Assembly: GCA_011522945.1 (NCBI GenBank)
Contig: WTHY01000153.1
Span: 2,440-8,155 of the forward strand
From: Alphaproteobacteria bacterium
GTDB lineage: Bacteria; Pseudomonadota; Alphaproteobacteria; Puniceispirillales; Puniceispirillaceae
Reading direction: 5' to 3'
Length of the DNA stretch: 5,716 bases
Program-made: the position numbers and the translations under genes
Shown: piece by piece, positions 1 to 5,230 of the stretch
Numbering within the stretch: position 1 is the stretch's first letter
Layout of the letters: every line of letters starts with the position of its first letter
The notes under the pieces: generated by a model
The model's database searches: none
The model's input: only the letters and a program-made list of their open reading frames with translations
What the model was told of the DNA's origin: nothing

Positions 1-52
1 GCACATGACAGCATAAACACGCGCTTTTAAAACATTTTGAAACGATATCTGT

Positions 53-763
53 TTAGGCCGCCAGAGGCGCAACCATTGCATAACCACTTCCGCGCACAGT
101 GCGCACAAGATCTGGCAGGTCCTTTGGCTCGCCTGGTATGGTACGCAATGCCTTGCGCAATCTGCTGAGATGCACATCAACAGTGCGTTCCTCAACATAA
201 ACACCATGACCCCAGACCATATCTAATAATTGTGCGCGGCTATAAACTTGACCTGGCCGTTCCATCAATATTGCTAGAATTTTAAATTCCTTGGGGCCAA
301 GCATAATTGGTTTGCCATCACGCGTAACAAGCATTTGACTAGTATTTAACACAAGCCCGTGAAACCGAAGCTCCTGTTCCATCAATGTTGGCTTTGCGCG
401 GCGCAACAGAGCTTTAATACGAGATATAAGCTCACGTGGTGAAAATGGCTTAGACATATAGTCATCAGCACCATTATCTAACCCTAATGTCTTATCACCC
501 TCCTCACCACGGGCACTCAGCATGATAATAGGCAAGTGGCGTGTGTCCTGATCAGCACGTAGCCGGCGGCATACATCAACACCAGACATTAGCGGCATCA
601 TCCAGTCCAGAACAAGCATGTCAGGTACTTCGTCTTGGGCAAGCCTCAGAGCTTCATGGCCGTTATTCGCGCGTATGACCTCAAAGCCTGCATTAGACAG
701 GTTGAAAGATAATAATTCTAGCTGATTTGGTTCATCATCAGCTATCAGAACTCTAATAGTCAT
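53..763 (-). CDS. phoB: PhoB, phosphate-regulon response regulator
   Basis: DNA-binding response regulator (236 aa) that, once phosphorylated by PhoR, binds Pho boxes and activates phosphate-starvation genes. The receiver domain spans about residues 3-120, with acidic pocket D9/D10, phosphoacceptor D53 in VLDWMMP, S83 and K105 in the GADDYMSKPFSPREL motif typical of PhoB. An OmpR/PhoB winged helix covers about 130-232, with recognition helix ERTVDVHLSRLRKAL and the RGSGY wing turn. The ATG at 763 is chosen because GGCGAGG lies about 6 bases upstream and the product begins at MTIRVLIADDE, the usual family start. An in-frame ATG at 799 would add 12 unrelated residues and fall inside the predicted promoter. 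The gene follows phoR after 121 bases that contain a Pho box, so positive autoregulation is likely. Length is normal and no key residue is missing. Identification as PhoB rather than another OmpR-type regulator rests on these motifs and the adjacent PhoR. Confidence 0.95.
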   Translation of the reverse strand: MTIRVLIADDEPNQLELLSFNLSNAGFEVIRANNGHEALRLAQDEVPDMLVLDWMMPLMSGVDVCRRLRADQDTRHLPIIMLSARGEEGDKTLGLDNGADDYMSKPFSPRELISRIKALLRRAKPTLMEQELRFHGLVLNTSQMLVTRDGKPIMLGPKEFKILAILMERPGQVYSRAQLLDMVWGHGVYVEERTVDVHLSRLRKALRTIPGEPKDLPDLVRTVRGSGYAMVAPLAA

Positions 764-808
764 GTTAGCCTCGCCAGTTAAGCTTATATTGCTAAACATA
801 TACGATAA

Positions 809-830
809 TAGTGTGACAGTTTTATGTCAG
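809..830 (-). promoter_or_regulatory. Pho box upstream of phoB
   Basis: On the minus strand this site reads CTGACATAAAA followed directly by CTGTCACACTA, two 11-bp direct repeats as in known PhoB-binding sites. Against the classical 18-bp consensus (CTGTCAT, four A/T-rich bases, CTGTCA, pyrimidine) 17 positions match; the exception is A for T at position 4. It starts 66 bases before the phoB ATG and lies downstream of the phoR stop. A possible -10 (TATATG, 797-802) follows, as expected where the Pho box replaces the -35 element. The inference is PhoB-dependent transcription of phoB independent of the upstream genes. The -10 assignment is weak; the box itself is strong. Confidence 0.85.
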
Positions 831-850
831 TTTCAACGGCATTTTGAAAC
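830..850. repeat. 7-bp perfect inverted repeat abutting the Pho box
   Basis: GTTTCAA (830-836) and TTGAAAC (844-850) form a perfect 7-bp inverted repeat around a 7-base spacer. It lies between the phoR stop and the Pho box, sharing one base with the box. It could fold as a weak, A/T-rich hairpin in the phoR transcript or be an operator half-site pair. It has no T-run and low GC, so it is not a convincing intrinsic terminator. The right arm and four neighbouring bases (CATTTTGAAAC, 840-850) recur just downstream of phoB at 33-43. Confidence 0.5.
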
Positions 851-884
851 AGACCTAAATTACTGGAAAGATGGCACACTCTAC

Positions 885-2000
885 CTATAAGAGCGGAAAT
901 GACACCGTAAAATTTGTTTCCTTGCCGACCTCAGAAACAATATCGAGCTTGCCTCTATGCCGACTTATAATGTGCTTAACGATAGCAAGGCCAAGACCAG
1001 TACCGCCCATTTGACGTGACCTAGCCTTGTCCACACGGTAAAACCGTTCCGTCAGACGCGGAATATGTTTTTCTGCTATGCCGTCACCTTGATTGATAAC
1101 TTCAACCACACCCCACTTATCATCAGTGGCACTTAGCCTGACCTGTACTATTGAATTTTCAAACCCATATTTGATGCTGTTTTCCAGCAAATTATGAAAG
1201 ACTTCAATAATCTCATCAGTTTCGCCCAATATCATTGGCGACTGGCTTTTATCCTTCCGTAAATCTTCAAGCTGCAATCTAATACCGCGTCTCTCACCTC
1301 GGCTTTCAAAAGCTGCAATCGCTGCACCAATGACCTTCAAAAGTGGAATTTCCTCTGTAGGTGCGATATGCTCTTCAACCTCCACACGTGATAGAGATAA
1401 TAAATCATCTATCAGACGGCTCATCCGCTGCGCTTCCTCATCCATGATATTCAGAAAGCGCTTTGTTGTTGATTCATCCTGAATATCTGAGACAAGCAAT
1501 GTTTCGATAAAGCCAGCCAAACTGGTCAGCGGTGAGCGTAATTCATGACTCACATTCGCCACAAAATCCCGTCGCACCTTGTCAAGATTGCGCTGCAAGG
1601 TCATATCCATGACCAAAACCGCAACTCTTTCCTCATCAAGTCGGGTGAGCCTGATACGAAATTGCCTATCAACAGTACCTTTGTAATTATGCATAAATTC
1701 TTGGGTAATATTGCTTTCAACAGCTGCCTGGATAAGGCTTAGCGCATCAGAAAACCCCAGAACAGAAGCAATATCACGCCCAACTAGGCGATCTTCAATC
1801 AAACGGCTCGCGCCGCGATTAGCTTGTAAAATTATACCATCAGATACATGGCAAGTTAGCAAACCATCTTCTAGCGCAACCCCTAATCTGGCTATCTGCT
1901 TTTCAACAATTTCTGTAACCTGGGCCTGATCATAGTTGTCTGAGATACCATCTGTTGCAGATGATACTAAGCCATCAATATTGTTGCTGGTTTCTGACAT
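885..2000 (-). CDS. phoR: PhoR-type sensor histidine kinase, soluble form
   Basis: Histidine kinase (371 aa) expected to phosphorylate PhoB when phosphate is scarce and dephosphorylate it when phosphate is plentiful. A PAS-like region (about residues 43-135) is followed by a HisKA dimerisation domain with phosphoacceptor H152 in FVANVSHELRSPLTSL, then a HATPase domain (about 255-371). The ATPase N box is VFHNLLENSIKYG, the G1 box NQGDGIAE, the F-box region PRLTERFYRVDKARSR and the G2 box GGTGLGLAIVKHI. The PRLTERFYRVDKARSR block is characteristic of PhoR. Two things are odd. No hydrophobic membrane segment exists anywhere, although the family usually has N-terminal membrane anchoring. The first Asp of the G1 box is also replaced by Asn303 (codon AAT). 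The start is 7 bases past the sulfatase stop, so the two are probably co-transcribed and translationally coupled; only a weak GAG serves as ribosome site. Assignment as the PhoB partner is strongly supported by adjacency. Confidence 0.92.
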   Translation of the reverse strand: MSETSNNIDGLVSSATDGISDNYDQAQVTEIVEKQIARLGVALEDGLLTCHVSDGIILQANRGASRLIEDRLVGRDIASVLGFSDALSLIQAAVESNITQEFMHNYKGTVDRQFRIRLTRLDEERVAVLVMDMTLQRNLDKVRRDFVANVSHELRSPLTSLAGFIETLLVSDIQDESTTKRFLNIMDEEAQRMSRLIDDLLSLSRVEVEEHIAPTEEIPLLKVIGAAIAAFESRGERRGIRLQLEDLRKDKSQSPMILGETDEIIEVFHNLLENSIKYGFENSIVQVRLSATDDKWGVVEVINQGDGIAEKHIPRLTERFYRVDKARSRQMGGTGLGLAIVKHIISRHRGKLDIVSEVGKETNFTVSFPLL

Positions 2001-2007
2001 TTCTGGC

Positions 2008-3669
2008 TCACATATAATTTTGTCTTGCCGGACCTACATATCGAACCAACAAGTCTTGGTCGATTTTTTCAGCATCAGAAATACCTAAAACAATACCTTG
2101 TCTGCGAGACGCGCCGCGCTTTTTGTCAATGTCCTCTGTCGACAAACTTGTGCGTTGTGCACAACGAAGCGCCCAGCTAGCCAGCTTATCTTGAAATTCT
2201 GATACAATCTCGGCATAGGCAGGATCACGTCCGACATCATGCATTTCGTCCGGGTCTGCCTCCAAATCAAACAACATGGGGGGAAGCCCGCCAGCGGCAT
2301 GCATGAATTTATACCGCTTATCTGCAATCATGAAGAGGCGCGCATCTTTGACTCCAACCCCCGTTTTCAGCATCATTGGCGACATTGAGTAATCATATTC
2401 GCTAACAGCAAACTCCCGCCAATTGTCTGGTGTTTTCCCATGGAGAAACGGTATCAGGGACAGTCCCTCTACATGCTCGTCAGGCACGGTGCCGCCTGCA
2501 AATTCTATGGAGGTCGCAACCACATCTATGATTTCAGTCAGCTCATCAACGACTGTACCGCGCGTACTATCAGCCTCAGGAGTTGGATCATAAATGATTA
2601 ATGGCACTTTGGCAGACACATCATGGAATAAGTCCTTTTCACCAAGCCAGTGATCTCCTAAATAATCACCATGATCAGATGTAAGAATGATCATGGTGTT
2701 ATCCATTTGTCCTGTTTCCCGCAGATAGCTGAAGAGAACACCCATTTGATCGTCAATTTGTTTAATCAGGCCCATATAGGCTTGCATAACAGCACTTCGA
2801 ACTTGAGGCTGATGAAAAGCCTGACCAATCACATTTCCTGAAAATGCTGCATAGACTGGATTTTGGTCGTCTAATTCAGCAGCATCACGCATTACAGGCT
2901 TATGTGTCTCTGGCCCATACATATCATGATAGGGCGCTGGCACGATATAGGGCCAATGTGGCTTAATATAGGAAATATGCGCCATAAATGGCCCGGCATT
3001 CGATTTACGCTGCGCTTCTAGAAAACCGATAGCTTCACGGGTAAGCCATGGCGTTTCTGAGTCTTCCTCTCGAATATTTGCAGGTCTGGTACAATTCTCG
3101 TAAATCCAGCCAGAGGCGATATTACCATCCTCATCAATCGAGCTATTGGCATAATCATGCCATGGATTGTCACCATCATAGCCTTTAGACCATAGATATT
3201 CATTATAGGCAGACGGCCCGTCATAATAATTGCCATCAGGCCCTTGGCCCCATAGACCGTCATCACGGGCAACTAAATCAAAGCCACATTCAGCAACGCG
3301 CCTGCCAGCTACACTCTCTGGGCTAATGCCAAGACGCTTCATACCTTTATTGTCAGCCCGCATATGTGTCTTACCTAATAAATAGGCATCCATCCCGGCC
3401 TCTCGCAAATGATCGCCAAGCGTATATTCACCAGCACGCAGCGGAAACCCATTCCAAGCCGCGCCATGGCTGCTTACATATCGTCCTGTATAGCAACTCA
3501 TACGAGATGGCCCACAGACTGGCGATTGCACATAACAGCGTGAAAAGCGAACCCCCTGACTAGCAAGCCAATCTATATTAGGTGTATCCATATGTGGATG
3601 GCCAGCGCAGCTCAGATAATCAAAACGCAGCTGATCAAACATAATATATAGGATATTTTTCTTGGTCAT
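2008..3669 (-). CDS. Formylglycine-dependent sulfatase / phosphonate monoester hydrolase-like enzyme
   Basis: Alkaline-phosphatase-superfamily hydrolase (553 aa) that cleaves sulfate, phosphate or phosphonate esters using a metal ion and a formylglycine made from cysteine. The N-terminal metal ligands are D12 and Q13 in IMFDQLRFD. The modification motif is C52-G-P-S-R56 in SPVCGPSRMSCYTGRY. K100 and H102 sit in LGKTHM, H238 in KPHWPY, the second metal pair is D332/H333 in LTSDHGDYLGDH, and K345 is in GEKDLF. The C-terminal block LFDLEADPDEMHDVGRDPAY is typical of cytoplasmic members. Overall character, including the APYHDMY and TSDHG regions and the length, resembles rhizobial phosphonate monoester hydrolases, but K100/H102 match classical sulfatases rather than the Tyr/Thr I recall at those positions in phosphonate hydrolases. 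Substrate is therefore open. No signal peptide is present, so it should act in the cytoplasm. Start is supported by AGGTGA just upstream of the ATG. It is the first visible gene of the block leading to phoR and phoB. Confidence 0.88.
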   Translation of the reverse strand: MTKKNILYIMFDQLRFDYLSCAGHPHMDTPNIDWLASQGVRFSRCYVQSPVCGPSRMSCYTGRYVSSHGAAWNGFPLRAGEYTLGDHLREAGMDAYLLGKTHMRADNKGMKRLGISPESVAGRRVAECGFDLVARDDGLWGQGPDGNYYDGPSAYNEYLWSKGYDGDNPWHDYANSSIDEDGNIASGWIYENCTRPANIREEDSETPWLTREAIGFLEAQRKSNAGPFMAHISYIKPHWPYIVPAPYHDMYGPETHKPVMRDAAELDDQNPVYAAFSGNVIGQAFHQPQVRSAVMQAYMGLIKQIDDQMGVLFSYLRETGQMDNTMIILTSDHGDYLGDHWLGEKDLFHDVSAKVPLIIYDPTPEADSTRGTVVDELTEIIDVVATSIEFAGGTVPDEHVEGLSLIPFLHGKTPDNWREFAVSEYDYSMSPMMLKTGVGVKDARLFMIADKRYKFMHAAGGLPPMLFDLEADPDEMHDVGRDPAYAEIVSEFQDKLASWALRCAQRTSLSTEDIDKKRGASRRQGIVLGISDAEKIDQDLLVRYVGPARQNYM

Positions 3670-3927
3670 AAATCACCTATTGGACATATCTTGCCTAGCA
3701 TCGCCATTTCCAGCTCGACAGTCTAGCGATACACAAATTTCGTGCAAGCCCTCGTGACGAAGCTGAATAGAAAACGCCACGGTAAGAATATCATAATCTT
3801 GCCTTGCGTCACACTTATGCGCTTATCACACAGCGCAAAGATAATGCATCTGGGCAAGGCGGCTTCTTTCCGGCACTCTGCGATCTAAATCTCTTTGAGA
3901 GTGACAAAATGAATAGGACGATAAAGC
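3670..3927. promoter_or_regulatory. Divergent intergenic region with nested inverted repeats
   Basis: These 258 bases separate the leftward sulfatase-phoR-phoB block from the rightward phhB pair and must hold promoters for both. No convincing -35/-10 pair and no Pho box were found on either strand. A 7-bp inverted repeat, GCCTTGC (3801-3807) with GCAAGGC (3854-3860), encloses a shorter one, TGCGC (3818-3822) with GCGCA (3833-3837). They could form a branched hairpin in a leader transcript or be protein-binding sites. The phhB ribosome site AGGA (3915-3918) lies 9 bases before its ATG. No open frame in this stretch looks like a gene. Confidence 0.45.
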
Positions 3928-4233
3928 ATGGCACGCAAATTATCTGCAGATGAGATTGACCACGCGGCACGGACCCTTAGCCCTGATTGGCAGGTCGTGG
4001 CGCAGAAAAAACTGGTATTACAGCGAAAATGCAAAGGGTTTAATCCAGCTAGTCATCATGCACATCTGGCAGCCTTTATTAGCGAGGCGTTAAATCATCA
4101 TGCAGATATCAGTTTTGGCTGGGGATATTATCATCTGACAATCACAACACATGATGTGGGGGGATTGAGCGAGCTTGATTTTGCGTTTGCTGCACGGTTT
4201 GATGCTGCCTGCAAGCCGCTAGCAGATGGATAA
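3928..4233 (+). CDS. phhB: Pterin-4a-carbinolamine dehydratase
   Basis: Small enzyme (101 aa, normal family length) that dehydrates 4a-hydroxytetrahydropterin so the cofactor of aromatic amino acid hydroxylases can be recycled. The active-site region is visible: the His pair H57/H58 in EALNHHADISF, then YYHLTITTHDVGGLSELD with the third catalytic His at H75 and the conserved HD-x-GGL-S-x-x-D pattern. The usual Pro after the His pair is Ala59, a mild variation. The protein is soluble and cytoplasmic with no signal peptide. AGGA 9 bases upstream of the ATG supports the start. No phenylalanine hydroxylase gene is visible here, so the hydroxylase partner is elsewhere or the protein serves another pterin role. 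It is followed 11 bases later by an SGNH hydrolase on the same strand, probably one transcript, though the two have no obvious shared pathway. Confidence 0.92.
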   Translation: MARKLSADEIDHAARTLSPDWQVVAQKKLVLQRKCKGFNPASHHAHLAAFISEALNHHADISFGWGYYHLTITTHDVGGLSELDFAFAARFDAACKPLADG

Positions 4234-4244
4234 AGAGCGAGATA

Positions 4245-4910
4245 ATGCGTATATTAATTTACGGTGATTCAAATAGTTGGGGCTTTCTAGATGATGGTAG
4301 TGGTATCCGTCATGATAAAAGATGGCCAGTCATTATGGCTGAAGCTCTCAACCAGCACCCTGATTTGAAGACACGAATAGACATTATAGAAGAATGTTTG
4401 CCAGGCCGGACCACAGCTTTTCCTGACCCACAAGAAGGGCCTGAATATAATGGCCTGCCCTTTTTGCGCCCTGCGCTTTTAAGCCATGCGCCTATTGACT
4501 GGGTGCTAATTATGCTCGGGACTAATGATTGCAAGATACGTTTTGATGCCAGTGCTGAGATGATTGCAGCGCAAACAGCACAGCTAGCACGTATAGCCAA
4601 ACGCGCGCCTGTCGGTCCCGGTAAATGGCGCGAAGCTGCATCACCAGAAGTTGCTGTTATTTGCCCCGCCCCCTTAGGCGCACGGGCAGATGATCCGAAA
4701 TGGCCTCGCTATGCCGAATGGGAAGGTGGCAGGGCAAAGACTCTTGCGTTAGCTGACGCGTTAAAAGCGGCTTTGGCAGGACAGGATATCCATCTTTTCT
4801 TTGCAGGAGACGCAGCCATACCATCAAATAAAGACCCAATTCACCTAGATGCAGATAGTCATCTAGCCCTTGGTCTTTATATGGCAAAATCCCTTAGCGC
4901 CTTCCTTTGA
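4245..4910 (+). CDS. SGNH/GDSL-family arylesterase or acyltransferase-like hydrolase
   Basis: Serine hydrolase of the SGNH superfamily (221 aa), expected to cleave small carboxylic esters. Block I is YGDSNSWG with nucleophile S9. The block II Gly is probably G54 in ECLPGRTT. Block III is IMLGTND with N94. Block V is KDPIHLD, supplying catalytic D197 and H200. The order and spacing, plus EECLPGRTT and WVLIMLGTNDCK, resemble the Mycobacterium smegmatis acyltransferase/arylesterase MsAcT group, which is cytoplasmic; no signal peptide or membrane segment is seen here either. The natural substrate cannot be deduced. The start lies 11 bases after the phhB stop with a weak AGCGAG ribosome site, suggesting translational coupling. 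The catalytic residues are complete and the length is normal. No clear terminator follows; the downstream region contains tandem repeats instead. Confidence 0.88.
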   Translation: MRILIYGDSNSWGFLDDGSGIRHDKRWPVIMAEALNQHPDLKTRIDIIEECLPGRTTAFPDPQEGPEYNGLPFLRPALLSHAPIDWVLIMLGTNDCKIRFDASAEMIAAQTAQLARIAKRAPVGPGKWREAASPEVAVICPAPLGARADDPKWPRYAEWEGGRAKTLALADALKAALAGQDIHLFFAGDAAIPSNKDPIHLDADSHLALGLYMAKSLSAFL

Positions 4911-4941
4911 GGCAACATATCTATCAATTCAGAGGTCCGGT

Positions 4942-5025
4942 ACATCACATTTGATACATCACATTTGATACGTCACATTTGACCCGTCACATTTGATACG
5001 TCACATTTGATACGTCACATCTGAT
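4942..5025. repeat. Six tandem copies of a 14-bp unit
   Basis: Six consecutive 14-bp units, consensus ACGTCACATTTGAT, begin at 4942, 4956, 4970, 4984, 4998 and 5012. Units 1 and 2 read ACATCACATTTGAT; unit 3 ends in C; unit 4 starts with C; unit 5 matches the consensus; unit 6 has one internal T-to-C change. Thus every unit is within one base of the consensus, which points to recent expansion by slippage or recombination. The unit length is not a multiple of three and no reading frame crosses the array, so it is non-coding. It is a candidate variable-number repeat; a binding-site function is possible but unsupported. Confidence 0.95.
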
Positions 5026-5039
5026 AGGCAAAGTCAGGT

Positions 5040-5095
5040 CATAATATCTGTCAGGTAAAGTCTGCCAGGTAAAGTCTGGGGCATAATTTCTGATA
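5040..5095. repeat. Second repeat block with the same 14-bp period
   Basis: Two adjacent 14-bp units, TCAGGTAAAGTCTG (5051-5064) and CCAGGTAAAGTCTG (5065-5078), differ at one base. They are flanked by CATAATATCTGTCA (5040-5053) and CATAATTTCTGATA (5082-5095), which agree at 11 of 14 positions and lie exactly 42 bases (three periods) apart. The sequence is unrelated to the ACGTCACATTTGAT unit immediately to the left, yet the period is the same. It appears to be an older, decayed array. Confidence 0.7.
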
Positions 5096-5230
5096 GAAAT
5101 CTCTGGCAGAATGTTCAGAGCTGCCTGCTCCTTGTCAGAGCCTGCTAGTTTTTATCTATGATCTCAGTAGTTTCAATGGCTGAAAAAGATTGGCTGTGCT
5201 GAAATAGCAGCAAAAGACTTTGAAACAGCT

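Larger units (their letters stand above)
4911..5230. other. Convergent intergenic region without a gene, rich in repeats
   Basis: This 320-base stretch lies between the stop of the rightward SGNH hydrolase and the stop of the leftward sugar kinase. It holds two adjacent 14-bp-period repeat blocks, a looser direct repeat (GCCTGCT at 5123-5129 and 5140-5146, each preceded by CAGAG), and the pair GTTTCAA (5170-5176) and TTGAAAC (5220-5226). Only a 16-codon frame of no visible merit was noticed (5111-5161). No GC-rich hairpin followed by a T-run was identified for either flanking gene. Confidence 0.7.

Noticed and set aside
764..799. In-frame upstream ATG at 799 that would lengthen PhoB by 12 residues
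   Set aside because: It lies within the predicted Pho promoter, the extra residues are not family-like, and the ATG at 763 has a ribosome site and the standard PhoB start.
3670..3730. Possible Pho box (CTGTCGAGCTG) upstream of the sulfatase
   Set aside because: Only CTGTC matches the core and the next 11 bases have no resemblance to the repeat.
4942..5025. CRISPR array or FNR/CRP operator array
   Set aside because: The 14-bp units abut with no unique spacers, which excludes CRISPR; the units lack the inverted TTGAT-N4-ATCAA or TGTGA-N6-TCACA arrangement.
5036..5058. Pho-box-like sequence GTCATAATATCTGTCA on the plus strand
   Set aside because: The two halves are 12 rather than 11 bases apart, the second half decays, no rightward gene follows, and it lies inside the repeat block.
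5101..5155. Hairpin (GGCAG/CTGCC or CTCTG/CAGAG) near a short T-run as an intrinsic terminator
   Set aside because: The stems are 5 bp with loops of 10-11 bases, and the T-run at about 5149 is not adjacent to the stem.
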